Assembly (NCBI GenBank): GCA_018698135.1
Contig: JABINZ010000240.1
Coordinates: 1-32,396 of the forward strand
DNA from: Bacteroidota bacterium
Lineage (GTDB): Bacteria > Bacteroidota > Bacteroidia > CAILMK01 > JAAYUY01
Direction of reading: 5' to 3'
Length of the DNA: 32,396 nucleotides
Part shown: piece by piece, positions 9,576 to 17,896 of the stretch
How positions within the stretch are numbered: position 1 is the stretch's first letter
How the letters are laid out: every line of letters starts with the position of its first letter
Made by a program: the position numbers and the translations under genes
The notes under the pieces: model-generated
Seen by the model: the letters and a program-made list of their open reading frames with translations, nothing else
Databases searched by the model: none
Told to the model about the DNA's origin: nothing

Positions 9576-10235
9576 ATGGATTTCGTAACATTCAATAAAT
9601 ACAAAAGCCAGAAAGAGGCACTAAACCTTATTGACTTACTTAATGTGAATGGAATTGAGTACTTACTCGATGATATTGCCCCAGCTTATGATATTAGTAT
9701 TACTGGTGGAACAGCACTAGCCGATAAAGTCGCACTTAAAATCCATCCAGACAACTTTGTAAAGGTTAATCATTTATTAGAAGATATTGCCCTTAACGAT
9801 CTGGAGTTTATTAACAAGGATCACTATTTATATAATTTTAGCAATGAGGAATTGATTGATATAATAGCAAATTTCGATGAATGGAGTAAAACTGATTATC
9901 TGCTAGCAAAAAAAATACTACAGGAAAAAGACATAAAATTTACGGATGAGGAGATACATAACTTTAGAATTAAAAAGATAGAACAATTAAAGCAAGCCGT
10001 ATCAGGAAGAAAAACTTGGATTATCATTGGATTTATGACAGCCATTATTGGAGGTGTTCTGGGCATTTGGATGGGGATTCATTATTACAATTTTAAGAAA
10101 AGGATAGTCACAGGCGAGAGAGTGTATGCTTATGATAACAATACACGAAAACTAGGAAAGCGCATGTTTACAATTGGAATAATTACTCATTTGATTATAA
10201 TTATTGGATTTGTATTTTATGTTTTATTGAAATAG
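9576..10235 (+). CDS. DUF2007-like membrane protein
   Basis: The N-terminal 75 residues ('YKSQKEALNLIDLLNVNGIEYLLDD...VALKIHPDNFVKVNHLLEDIA') have the ferredoxin-like layout of DUF2007, a putative signal-transducing domain. A helical middle follows ('DHYLYNFSNEELIDIIANFDEWSKTDYLLAKKILQEK'), common in Bacteroidota members of the family. Two membrane segments are at about 147-168 and 197-217, with a short loop between them. There is no signal peptide, so the N-terminal domain is cytoplasmic. The biochemical role is unknown. The pentapeptide-repeat gene starts 8 bases after the stop, so the two are co-transcribed. The first ATG is used. Confidence 0.75.
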   Translation: MDFVTFNKYKSQKEALNLIDLLNVNGIEYLLDDIAPAYDISITGGTALADKVALKIHPDNFVKVNHLLEDIALNDLEFINKDHYLYNFSNEELIDIIANFDEWSKTDYLLAKKILQEKDIKFTDEEIHNFRIKKIEQLKQAVSGRKTWIIIGFMTAIIGGVLGIWMGIHYYNFKKRIVTGERVYAYDNNTRKLGKRMFTIGIITHLIIIIGFVFYVLLK

Positions 10236-10243
10236 GAAAGATT

Positions 10244-10810
10244 GTGAAAATTATAGATAATATAGATTTTAAGGGCAACAACTATACTGTTGTAGGTCTA
10301 GAAAAAGGAGAATATGAACAATGCAATTTTGTGAATTGCAACTTTAATCGCACTGATTTATCGCATATTAAATTTGTTGAATGTGATTTTAAAGACTGTG
10401 ACATTAGTTTAGCAAAAATTATTGATACAACCTTTAGCGATGTTACATTCAAGAACTGCAAATTATTGGGTTTGCACTTTGAAAATTGCAATGAATTCTT
10501 GTTCTCAGTTGATTTTGAGGCTTGTCAATTGAATCTGTCTTCTTTCTTTAAGCTAAAATTGAAGAATACAATTTTTAAAGATTGCAGTTTACATGAAGCG
10601 GATTTTGTCGAAGCGGATTTATCTAAATCTGTATTTGATAATTGCGATTTTGCCGGAACTAGTTTCGAACGAACAAATTTAGCAGGTGCCGATTTTCGTA
10701 CATCCTTTAATTATAACTTCGATCCAGAACTAAATCATATTAAAAATGCAAAATTCTCATTGACTGGGATAGCAGGTTTATTGAGTAAGTACAACATTCA
10801 AATTGACTAA
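10244..10810 (+). CDS. Pentapeptide-repeat protein (Qnr/MfpA-like build)
   Basis: A protein of 188 residues made of A(D/N)LXX-type five-residue repeats, visible as 'NCNFNRTDLSHIKFVECDFKDCDISLAKI' and 'ADFVEADLSKSVFDNCDFAGTSFERTNLAGADF'. These fold as a right-handed square beta-helix. The C-terminal tail 'FNYNFDPELNHIKNAKFSLTGIAGLLSKYNIQID' resembles tails of chromosomal Qnr-like pentapeptide proteins. Some relatives mimic DNA and protect gyrase; many have no known role, so no resistance function is claimed. The frame begins with GTG at 10244, preceded by AGGAAAG at good spacing; no ATG fits before the first repeats. It is last in the 9576-10810 pair. Confidence 0.85.
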   Translation: MKIIDNIDFKGNNYTVVGLEKGEYEQCNFVNCNFNRTDLSHIKFVECDFKDCDISLAKIIDTTFSDVTFKNCKLLGLHFENCNEFLFSVDFEACQLNLSSFFKLKLKNTIFKDCSLHEADFVEADLSKSVFDNCDFAGTSFERTNLAGADFRTSFNYNFDPELNHIKNAKFSLTGIAGLLSKYNIQID

Positions 10811-10904
10811 TTATCTTTCAGCTTCATAATCCTGAAATATTCTTTGTTTGTTAAATAACCATGGGAAAATGCAAATCATTTCTCTCAATAAAATTAATAA
10901 TCAA

Positions 10905-10912
10905 TAAATTTG
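10905..10912 (+). promoter_or_regulatory. Candidate -7 box (TAAATTTG) for the acyl-CoA synthetase operon
   Basis: TAAATTTG is an exact match to TAnnTTTG and lies 20 bases before the ATG at 10932, which would give a very short leader. No TTG is seen at the proper distance upstream, so the call is weak. Confidence 0.28.
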
Positions 10913-10931
10913 GTAGATAATAAACTGCGCT

Positions 10932-12713
10932 ATGAACGTTACTCGAACATTTGACTTACTTGAAAGATATAGAACTAATTTTAGCAAACCCGATGCTTTG
11001 GTCTCAAAAAAAGAGGGTGATTGGGTAAAAGTTAGTTCTCAGGAATATTTCGATCACTCTCACTATGTGGCTTATGGTTTATTGGCTAAAGGATTTAAGA
11101 AAGGAGACAAAGTAGCAACCATCTCTACCAATTGCCCTGAATGGAATATTGTGGATATGGGTTTAGCTATGGCAGGAATTGTACATGTGCCTATTTTCAA
11201 CACTCTAAATGCTGATGAATATGCTTATATATTTGATCACGCTGAAATTAAAGCAGTGTTTGTATCAGATTTCTGTACTTATGAGATGATTGAGCCTGCC
11301 GTAAAACAAGTGAAAAATGTGGAGTTCATTTATTCTTTCAATAAAGGCTCAGATGCAGCAGATTGGTTAGAGATAATTGAGTTGGGTAAACAAAACGAAA
11401 GTAAGTTCAAACAAGAATTAGAAGACATTAAGGACAGCATTAAACCGAATGATTTTGCAACCTTAATATATACTTCAGGCACAACAGGAAAAGCAAAAGG
11501 AGTGATGCTTTCTCATAATAATATGGTGCAAAACTTTCTGGCAGCTTCTGCCATATTTAATTTGAAAGATGATGAAAGATATTTAAGTATTTTGCCCTTA
11601 TGTCATGTGGGAGGTCGTTTGGGAAATTACCAGACCCAATATAGCGGAACCAGTATTTATTATGCCGAAAATATGGGTTCAATTGCTAAGAATATGAAAG
11701 AAATACAAGCTGCTGGTTTCGATGCAGTTCCCAGAATATTAGAGAAAATTTTTGATACCATAGTTGGTAAAGGTAAAAACCTGAAAGGGATGAAGAAGAA
11801 AATCTTCTTTTGGGCTGTGAAAACAGGTTTGAATTATCGTATTTCTGGATTCGGTTTGCCATTTTACAAATTAAAATTAAAAATTGCTGACAAATTGGTT
11901 TTTAGCAAATGGCGTGAAGCAATTGGTGGAAAGGTGCGATTAGTTGGTTGTGGTGGTGCAAGTCTACAAGCTCGAATTGAACGTGTGTTTTGGGCAAGTG
12001 GAATCAAAATCCTTAATATGTATGGATTAACAGAAACTTCACCCATAATAACCATCAATAGAACGCATAAACCTCACTTGAAATTAGGCAGTATTGGTAG
12101 TGTAATTGATGGTGTTGATGTTAAGATTGCAGATGATGGCGAAATACTTTGCAAAGGCCATAATGTGATGCTGGGTTATTACAAAGATCCCGAAATGACT
12201 AAATCTGTATTTGATCAAGACGGTTGGTTTTGTACCGGTGATATTGGATATCTAGAAAAAGATAACTTTCTGTATGTCACAGATAGAAAAAAAGAAATTT
12301 TCAAACTTTCAAATGGCAAATTTGTTTCGCCTCAGCTTATTGAGGGGAAAATTAAAGAATCTCTATTTGTCGATCAGGTGATGGTGGTAGGTGAACATGA
12401 AAAATTTGCCAGTGCACTTATTTCTCCAGATTTTAATTTCATCACCAATTGGTGCAAGGAGCAAAATATTGAGTTCAGCACCCGAGATGAGATAGTAAAA
12501 CAACCTCTGTTGCTCGAAATATTAAATTCTGAAATGAAACAGTTGAATGCAAGCTTAAATGGCCCTGAGAAAATTCTAAGATTCAGGCTTGTTACTGACG
12601 AATGGACACCCAATAGTGGTGAATTATCACCAACATTGAAATTGAAAAGAAAAATTATTTCCGATAAATATCAGGAAACAATATCCGAAATATATGTAAA
12701 ACAAAGCATTTAG
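10932..12713 (+). CDS. Long-chain fatty acid--CoA ligase (AMP-forming), copy 2
   Basis: Second AMP-forming acyl-CoA synthetase of the window, 593 residues. The P-loop YTSGTTGKAKGVML is at about 180-193; downstream are MYGLTETSP, GWFCTGDIG, VTDRKKEIFKLSNGKFVSP and GELSPTLKLKRK with the catalytic lysine. It aligns with copy 1 along its whole length, starting from the shared RTFDLLE. It differs in motifs that shape the active site: LPLCHVGGRLGNY against LPVNHIYERMTNY, and TDRKKEIFKLSNGK against TGRKKSMFKTSMGK. Different acyl substrates are therefore likely. It is first in a row with a GNAT-fold acyltransferase and a carotenoid/retinol-type flavoenzyme, which suggests it supplies an acyl-CoA to a dedicated lipid pathway rather than general beta-oxidation. 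Confidence 0.92.
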   Translation: MNVTRTFDLLERYRTNFSKPDALVSKKEGDWVKVSSQEYFDHSHYVAYGLLAKGFKKGDKVATISTNCPEWNIVDMGLAMAGIVHVPIFNTLNADEYAYIFDHAEIKAVFVSDFCTYEMIEPAVKQVKNVEFIYSFNKGSDAADWLEIIELGKQNESKFKQELEDIKDSIKPNDFATLIYTSGTTGKAKGVMLSHNNMVQNFLAASAIFNLKDDERYLSILPLCHVGGRLGNYQTQYSGTSIYYAENMGSIAKNMKEIQAAGFDAVPRILEKIFDTIVGKGKNLKGMKKKIFFWAVKTGLNYRISGFGLPFYKLKLKIADKLVFSKWREAIGGKVRLVGCGGASLQARIERVFWASGIKILNMYGLTETSPIITINRTHKPHLKLGSIGSVIDGVDVKIADDGEILCKGHNVMLGYYKDPEMTKSVFDQDGWFCTGDIGYLEKDNFLYVTDRKKEIFKLSNGKFVSPQLIEGKIKESLFVDQVMVVGEHEKFASALISPDFNFITNWCKEQNIEFSTRDEIVKQPLLLEILNSEMKQLNASLNGPEKILRFRLVTDEWTPNSGELSPTLKLKRKIISDKYQETISEIYVKQSI

Positions 12714-12756
12714 AAATTCAATGATTTTCTAATTAGCATCTCCCAAATCAAAAAAA

Positions 12757-13926
12757 ATGAAGATCTCTCAAGTAATTAGTAATACCGACAAAAAACAGTT
12801 TCTTGAAGCCGCAAAAATCATATATAAGAATGATAAAAACTGGGTTTGTCCTCTGGATAATGATATAAACAACATTTTTAATCCTGAAGAAAACGATTAT
12901 TTCAATCATGGATTAGCTGAAAGATGGATATTGCAAAATCAATCAGGTGAACTGATTGGAAGACTAGCTGCTTTCATTGACTTTAAAACTTCAGCTGCAG
13001 AAAATCAACCTACAGGTGGCATTGGTTTTTTTGAATGTGTAAATGACCAACAAGCTGCAAATCTGCTTTTTGATACGGCAAAAAAGTGGCTGGTTAGCAA
13101 GGATATGGAAGCTATGGATGGCCCCATTAATTTTGGTGAAAGAGATAGCTATTGGGGATTATTAGTTGATGGATTTACGCACCCATCTTATGAAGTGGCT
13201 TACAATCCAGCCTATTATCAGCAGTTATTTGAGTCATATGGATTTAAAACCTATTTCAAACAAGAAGGCTTTCATCTGGATGTTACAAAGAAACTGCCAG
13301 ATCGTTTTATGAAAATTGCCGAATGGGTTGCCAATAAACCTGGTTACGAATTCAAACATTTTAGCTGGAAAGAGCAGGATAAGTTTACTGAAGATTTTGC
13401 GGAAGTTTTCAATACGGCTTGGGATTCATTTAAAGAAAATTTTGAACCCTTAAAGGTCGAATACATTCGAAATGCACTTGAAAAAGGCAAGATAATAATT
13501 GAAGAAAAATTTATCTGGTTAGCCTACAAAAATGGAAAACCAATCGCTATTTATTTGATGTATCCTGATGTAAATGAGATATTAAAATATCTGAATGGCA
13601 AACTCAATTTGTACACTAAATTGAAATTTGTTTATTTGAAAAAGCGAAAAGTAATTGCACGAGCACGAGGGGTTTTAATGGGTGTGATCCCTGAATTTCA
13701 GAATCTGGGAATTGAATCCGTATTTATCATGAAAATTGCCGAAGTCATGAAGCAAAAGCCTCAATATAAGGAAATAGAGTTCTCATGGGTTGGTGATTTC
13801 AATCCTAAAATGAGGAAAATATTTATTTCGGTTGGAAGTATTCCTGCAAAACATTATATCACTTACAGATATATGTTTGATCGAAGTTTGGAATTTAAGA
13901 GATATCCAATAGCCAATGAAAATTAA
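12757..13926 (+). CDS. GNAT-fold acyltransferase-like protein (YghO-like)
   Basis: A cytoplasmic protein of 389 residues. The N-terminal third ('VCPLDNDINNIFNPEENDYFNHGLAERWILQNQSGELIGRLAAFID') and the segment 'RARGVLMGVIPEFQNLGIESVFIMKIAEVM' (about residues 303-332), which resembles the acyl-CoA-binding loop of the GNAT fold, place it in the Acyl-CoA N-acyltransferase superfamily. Overall length and order recall E. coli YghO-type proteins, whose role is unknown. The acceptor substrate cannot be read. It lies 43 bases after the acyl-CoA synthetase, an arrangement that would let it use the CoA thioester produced next door (inference). Confidence 0.7.
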   Translation: MKISQVISNTDKKQFLEAAKIIYKNDKNWVCPLDNDINNIFNPEENDYFNHGLAERWILQNQSGELIGRLAAFIDFKTSAAENQPTGGIGFFECVNDQQAANLLFDTAKKWLVSKDMEAMDGPINFGERDSYWGLLVDGFTHPSYEVAYNPAYYQQLFESYGFKTYFKQEGFHLDVTKKLPDRFMKIAEWVANKPGYEFKHFSWKEQDKFTEDFAEVFNTAWDSFKENFEPLKVEYIRNALEKGKIIIEEKFIWLAYKNGKPIAIYLMYPDVNEILKYLNGKLNLYTKLKFVYLKKRKVIARARGVLMGVIPEFQNLGIESVFIMKIAEVMKQKPQYKEIEFSWVGDFNPKMRKIFISVGSIPAKHYITYRYMFDRSLEFKRYPIANEN

Positions 13927-14009
13927 TACAATATTAAAAAATTATTGAGTCAGAAAATGAATCAAGTAATTCATAATAAAAATCAAGAAATAACTGAAAA
14001 GGAAGCTAA

Positions 14010-15446
14010 ATGACATATGATGTAATAATTATTGGTGCAGGTTTAGGAGGTCTTACAGCAGGGGCAAAATTATCAAAAGAAGGGAAGAAAGTTTTACTGG
14101 TTGAACAACATACTTTACCTGGTGGCTGCGCTACAACTTTTAAGCGAAAAGATTATCTTTTTGAAGTTGGTTTGCACGAGATGGACGGACTTCATCAAAG
14201 AGATTTAAAAACCAAGATATTTCGCGATTTAGGTGTATTTGATCATGTTGAGTTCTTGCGGGTTCCTGAGTTTTATCGCTTTGTTTATAAGGATTACGAC
14301 ATCACCATTCCTCATGATGTTGAAGAAGCTAAGGCTGTTTTATATACTAATTTTCCAGATGAAAAAGAGGGAATTGATGCTTATTTCCATCAATTATTAA
14401 ATGCCAGAGAAATCATAAAAAATTCAAAAGAGGAAAAGGAACAAAATCTAGGTGAATTTCTTGATTCCATAATCAGAAACGAAGATTTGAAATTAGCCTT
14501 ATTGGGTAACTTAGGTTATTTTCATGACGATCCTTACACACTTTCGTTAAGCTATTATTCAGTAGCACAAGGAAGCTATTATGCAGGAGGTGGGAACTTT
14601 ATTAAAGGAGGATCTCAAAAACTATCTGATTATTTAGTAGAGTTTATTCGTGGAAATGGCGGTGAAGTTATTCTGAATCATTTGGTCAAAGAAATTATTA
14701 TTGAAAATGATAAGGCCGTAGGTATTTCATTCGAGAATAATAGAACCAATGAAGTTTATTCTGCACATGGAGAACATATTATATCTAATGCGTCAATTCC
14801 TTATGTAGCAAATAAGCTTTTGCCCAAAAAACAATCGGAAATGCTAGTCGAAGGGATTAGCAAAAGAGAAATTGGAGCTTCTCTTTTATCAATTTATTTC
14901 GCTTTTAAAAAGCCACTTAAAGAAATTGGATATAACTACTATTCTACCTTCATTTATGATGATTCAATTGAAAAAATGGCTGATATTATCTCCAATAATA
15001 AAGGTGATTTTGAGAAGCGGAGTTTTACATTTGTCGATTATGGACAGATTGATTCAGCTTTAGCTCCAGCAGGAAAAGGAGTTGGTGTAATTTGTAGTAT
15101 CGATTATGTTAGCGATTGGAATAAATTAAGTGCTGAGGATTATCAAGTTCAGAAAGAAAAGGTGGCACAAGCATTTATTGCCAAAATGGAAAAGCTTATT
15201 CCAGGATTTGTTGATTGTATTGATTTTCATGAAGTTGCTACTGCTAAAACAGTTGAAAGATACACATTAAATGCTGGTGGAGCAGTGTATGGCTTTGCTC
15301 AAACGCCAGAGAGAGTAAAACTGGAACCTTTGAGAACGATTGAAAATTTGTATTTTGCTTCGGCATGGACAAAAGTTGGTGGTGGATTTTCAGGAGCAAT
15401 ATTCAATGGGTATTTAACTGCGTATGAAATTATTCGGAAAAGATAA
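14010..15446 (+). CDS. FAD-dependent oxidoreductase, phytoene desaturase / retinol saturase-like
   Basis: A protein of 478 residues with an N-terminal FAD Rossmann motif (DVIIIGAGLGGLTAGAKLSKEGKKVLLVEQ, GxGxxG at 9-14) followed at once by the GGCATTF segment typical of the CrtI / all-trans-retinol 13,14-reductase superfamily. The C-terminal FAD motif is 'TIENLYFASAWTKVGGGFSGAIFNGYLTAYEI'. Members saturate or desaturate isoprenoid or polyene chains, and some act on other lipids. No phytoene synthase or other carotenoid gene is in the window, so a carotenoid role is not supported. The neighbours (acyl-CoA synthetase, GNAT, Yip1-like membrane protein) point to a lipid substrate. The ATG follows a purine-rich stretch (GGAAGC). 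Confidence 0.85.
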   Translation: MTYDVIIIGAGLGGLTAGAKLSKEGKKVLLVEQHTLPGGCATTFKRKDYLFEVGLHEMDGLHQRDLKTKIFRDLGVFDHVEFLRVPEFYRFVYKDYDITIPHDVEEAKAVLYTNFPDEKEGIDAYFHQLLNAREIIKNSKEEKEQNLGEFLDSIIRNEDLKLALLGNLGYFHDDPYTLSLSYYSVAQGSYYAGGGNFIKGGSQKLSDYLVEFIRGNGGEVILNHLVKEIIIENDKAVGISFENNRTNEVYSAHGEHIISNASIPYVANKLLPKKQSEMLVEGISKREIGASLLSIYFAFKKPLKEIGYNYYSTFIYDDSIEKMADIISNNKGDFEKRSFTFVDYGQIDSALAPAGKGVGVICSIDYVSDWNKLSAEDYQVQKEKVAQAFIAKMEKLIPGFVDCIDFHEVATAKTVERYTLNAGGAVYGFAQTPERVKLEPLRTIENLYFASAWTKVGGGFSGAIFNGYLTAYEIIRKR

Positions 15447-15473
15447 AAATGGCTTTTCAATATTCAGATAATT

Positions 15474-16016
15474 ATGTTTGCTAAAGTATTTTTTTATTTC
15501 TTCTTATCTCCATTTATTCCAAGAAGAACATTTCGTTACTTTTTCAGTGAAGAGAACAAAAAACAAATCGGACTAATTTCATTTGTATGTGGTATACTGC
15601 TTGTGTTTGTCGTATTTATTATTTCCACGTCTGCACTTGATTATCAGGATATTAATAGCAGATTAGCGAATTTGGCCGGATTTCTATTGGGTTTGCTTTT
15701 TCGAAATCTTTGGTTTGTTTACTTAATAGTACTGCTGGTAAATAAGCTCAAACTCGCCCATATCAATTGGCCTGAATCATTGGCTATTGTTTCTTTTGCC
15801 TTACTTCCAATTGCAATTGGCCAAATTTTGAAACCTATAGATTCACAATGGGCAACGATTATTCGTTTATGCTTTACTATTTGGAATGCCCTTATTATTG
15901 TTTTGGGATTGAGTGTGCTAAAGCAAATAAACATTTGGAAAGCTCTATTTTTAGTGACTGGAATAAGTTTAACTTTAGCAGTCATAAATTCAGCATTTTT
16001 TGGAAAAAAAATATAA
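15474..16016 (+). CDS. Yip1-like integral membrane protein
   Basis: A protein of 180 residues, almost all hydrophobic, with about five membrane segments (roughly 38-57, 65-90, 98-118, 127-148 and 153-175) after an N-terminal 'FLSPFIPRRTFRYFF' amphipathic stretch. The pattern resembles bacterial Yip1-domain proteins, including the 'NWPESLAIVSFALLPIAIGQIL' segment. The function of bacterial members is unknown. It lies 27 bases after the flavoenzyme and 2 bases before the next ATG, so it belongs to the same operon. Confidence 0.7.
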   Translation: MFAKVFFYFFLSPFIPRRTFRYFFSEENKKQIGLISFVCGILLVFVVFIISTSALDYQDINSRLANLAGFLLGLLFRNLWFVYLIVLLVNKLKLAHINWPESLAIVSFALLPIAIGQILKPIDSQWATIIRLCFTIWNALIIVLGLSVLKQINIWKALFLVTGISLTLAVINSAFFGKKI

Positions 16017-16018
16017 TT

Positions 16019-16573
16019 ATGAAGGCATTAACATTGAAGAATATCGCAATATCTATTATTCTCCTATTATCATTTACATATGCACAAGCTCAGCTAGAAT
16101 CAGGAATCCAATCTGAAGATATTCCTGCTTTTAATATAGATTTTCCACATACAGAATTTGATGTCAAAAGATCAACGAGTAAAGTGTCGGAACTTGGAGG
16201 AGTAATTATTACGAACTGGATATTACAAGGAAAAAATAGTAACGATCCCTATATGTATTTTGTTGCCCATAATAAGTTTTCTGCTGACTTAGAAGATCAG
16301 GTATTTACAGATAAGAATTTTTTAAATACTTTTTTTCAAGCTGCTTTAAAAAGTTCAGCTCTTAAACTCGGAGGTTCTGATTTTCAATTTACTGAAATAG
16401 ATTTTGAAAATTACAACGGAATGGAATCAGTTTGCAAAGTTTTTAGTGGAGAGGGAGTTATCAAAAGCAGAGTGTATAAAATTAATGACAATATTTTCAT
16501 GATCAGTGCAGGAGGAAAAAACATTGATTTAAATTCAGTTAACGATTTTTTAGACTCTTTCTATTTAAAATAA
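16019..16573 (+). CDS. Small secreted protein of unknown function
   Basis: A protein of 184 residues with a signal peptide (MKALTLKNIAISIILLLSFTYAQA-Q). The mature part has mixed strands and helices ('FDVKRSTSKVSELGGVIITNWILQGKNSNDPYMYFVAHNKF', 'IDFENYNGMESVCKVFSGEGVIKSRVYKINDNIFMISAGGKN'), reminiscent of small periplasmic single-domain proteins, but I cannot name the family. The frame is open further upstream, but the ATG at 16019 is right: it begins the signal peptide and sits 2 bases after the stop of the Yip1-like gene, implying coupled translation. Confidence 0.78.
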   Translation: MKALTLKNIAISIILLLSFTYAQAQLESGIQSEDIPAFNIDFPHTEFDVKRSTSKVSELGGVIITNWILQGKNSNDPYMYFVAHNKFSADLEDQVFTDKNFLNTFFQAALKSSALKLGGSDFQFTEIDFENYNGMESVCKVFSGEGVIKSRVYKINDNIFMISAGGKNIDLNSVNDFLDSFYLK

Positions 16574-16610
16574 TATTGCTGTAATTTGTTACACTTTTAA
16601 ATTATATATC

Positions 16611-17039
16611 ATGATTAAGTTATTGAGCTTATTTGTTTTTGTGTGTTTTTCTTTGATGTCTAGCGCTCAAACATTGGATTCAAATAAAATCAAAGGAAAC
16701 ACTATTCCTGCAGAACAGGAAGAATCCATTTTTATATATACGGAAGAAATACCTCAGTTTCCAGGAGGAGAACAGGCTCAGATGAGGTTTATGTCTGAAA
16801 ATATTCGATACCCCGAATTTGAAAGAGATAGTGGTATACAAGGCTTAGTAGTTGCCAGTTTTATTATTGAAAAAGATGGTCGTATAACGGATATAAAAAT
16901 ATTAAAAGGAGTAACTCCTGATATTGATAAGGAATTAATTCGGGTTTTGAAAAAAATGCCGAGATGGAGTCCAGGTAAGCAAAAAGGAAAAGCTGTTCGT
17001 GTGCGGATAAATTTGCCTGTTAGGTTTACGTTAAATTGA
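16611..17039 (+). CDS. Short TonB C-terminal domain protein
   Basis: A protein of 142 residues with N-terminal signal peptide or anchor (1-19, MIKLLSLFVFVCFSLMSSAQ) and a TonB-C fold at about 60-142: 'RFMSENIRYPEFERDSGIQGLVVASFIIEKDGRITDIKILKGVTPDIDKELIRVLKKMPRWSPGKQKGKAVRVRINLPVRFTL'. The motif EIPQFPGGE (46-54) is typical of Bacteroidota TonB-C proteins. It lacks a proline-rich periplasm-spanning linker and the usual inner-membrane anchor with an ExbB/ExbD contact site, so it is unlikely to energise TonB-dependent receptors itself; many such short proteins have no known role. It lies 37 bases after the small secreted protein. Confidence 0.85.
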   Translation: MIKLLSLFVFVCFSLMSSAQTLDSNKIKGNTIPAEQEESIFIYTEEIPQFPGGEQAQMRFMSENIRYPEFERDSGIQGLVVASFIIEKDGRITDIKILKGVTPDIDKELIRVLKKMPRWSPGKQKGKAVRVRINLPVRFTLN

Positions 17040-17175
17040 TGAAATTGAATTTATTACATATGCCTTGATGTAGTATTCCCTTAAGTATAATTGAATTGAA
17101 GTATGGTGTAATAAACAAATAAGTATCACAGATTATGCAATTGGAAAATTAAATTATTTAGTGAATTCAATACCA

Positions 17176-17203
17176 AGTTCAAAAAAGAAAGCTAAATTTG
17201 AAC
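17176..17203 (+). promoter_or_regulatory. Inverted repeat with -7-like box upstream of cold-shock gene
   Basis: Arms GTTCAAA and TTTGAAC bracket 13-14 bases, and TAAATTTG (17193-17200), an exact TAnnTTTG match, overlaps the right arm. If this is the promoter, the cold-shock gene has a leader of roughly 85 bases. No proper TTG upstream is seen. It is the only structure I notice in the 256-base gap 17040-17295. Confidence 0.28.
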
Positions 17204-17295
17204 AAAATGCAGTTATTGACCATTTTATTGAAACATAATTGAGTAAATCAGTGCATAATAATTAGAAACCTAAAAATAATAATAGATAAGTAAGA

Positions 17296-17748
17296 ATGGC
17301 TAAATCTCAAGAATCCTATAACAAAAAAGAAAAAGAAAAGAAGCGTTTGAAAAAACGCAAAGACAAATTAGAGAAGAAAGTAGAGCGTAAAGCAAACTCT
17401 GATGGTGGTGGCCTCGAAAACATGATGGCCTATGTTGATGAATTTGGAAACATTACTGATACTCCTCCCGATCCGACTAAAAAGAAGCAGAAAATCAAGG
17501 CTGAAGACATTGAAATTGGTGTCCCGAAAAGAGAAAAAAAGGATATTGACCCTATAAAGAAAGGGAAAGTTGAGTTTTTCAATGACTCTAAAGGCTATGG
17601 CTTTATAAAAGAAGTCGGAACTCAGGAAAAATTCTTTGTTCATGTGAATGGTTTGCTTGAAGAAATTCAGGAAGGTAATATGGTTACTTTCGAACTAGAA
17701 CGAGGAATGAAAGGAATGAATGCTGTACGCGTAAGTAAAACGCAATAA
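17296..17748 (+). CDS. Cold-shock-domain protein with charged N-terminal extension
   Basis: A protein of 150 residues. The C-terminal 62 residues are a cold-shock domain: KGKVEFFNDSKGYGFIKEVGTQEKFFVHVNGL, with RNP1 KGYGFI and RNP2 KFFVHV. It binds single-stranded RNA or DNA and melts secondary structure. The first 90 residues are a Lys/Glu-rich, probably helical or disordered extension (KKEKEKKRLKKRKDKLEKKVERK) ending in a linker with KKKQKIK. Bacterial CspA proteins are only about 65-70 residues; this extended form is common in Bacteroidota. A strong terminator follows. The DEAD-box helicase downstream is a plausible partner in resolving RNA structure (inference from proximity). Confidence 0.9.
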   Translation: MAKSQESYNKKEKEKKRLKKRKDKLEKKVERKANSDGGGLENMMAYVDEFGNITDTPPDPTKKKQKIKAEDIEIGVPKREKKDIDPIKKGKVEFFNDSKGYGFIKEVGTQEKFFVHVNGLLEEIQEGNMVTFELERGMKGMNAVRVSKTQ

Positions 17749-17765
17749 GCTTTCAAATTTTATAT

Positions 17766-17806
17766 AATGCACCAGAGTCTGTAAATAAGGCTCTGGTGTA
17801 TTTTGT
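17766..17806 (+). terminator. Intrinsic terminator after cold-shock gene
   Basis: A long stem, CACCAGAG (17770-17777) with CTCTGGTG (17791-17798), extends inward and outward by several pairs, has a loop of about 7 bases, and is followed by TATTTTGTTTT. It separates the cold-shock gene from the helicase. Confidence 0.85.
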
Positions 17807-17896
17807 TTTGGGCTTTATTTGAAAAAAATGTATTGAATCGATTTAAATACCGATAGTCACAAGTTCAATCAACTAACAGCTTATTAATAGCATATC

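Noticed and set aside
10816-10837. Possible terminator TTTCAG/CTGAAA after the pentapeptide gene
   Set aside because: Only six pairs, a long loop and no solid T-run.
14010-15446. Carotenoid biosynthesis cluster
   Set aside because: Only one CrtI-superfamily enzyme is present; no phytoene synthase, cyclase or hydroxylase is in the window, so the superfamily match alone does not support it.
15848-16018. Longer N-terminus for the small secreted protein
   Set aside because: It would bury the signal peptide and overlap the Yip1-like gene; the ATG at 16019 directly follows that gene's stop.
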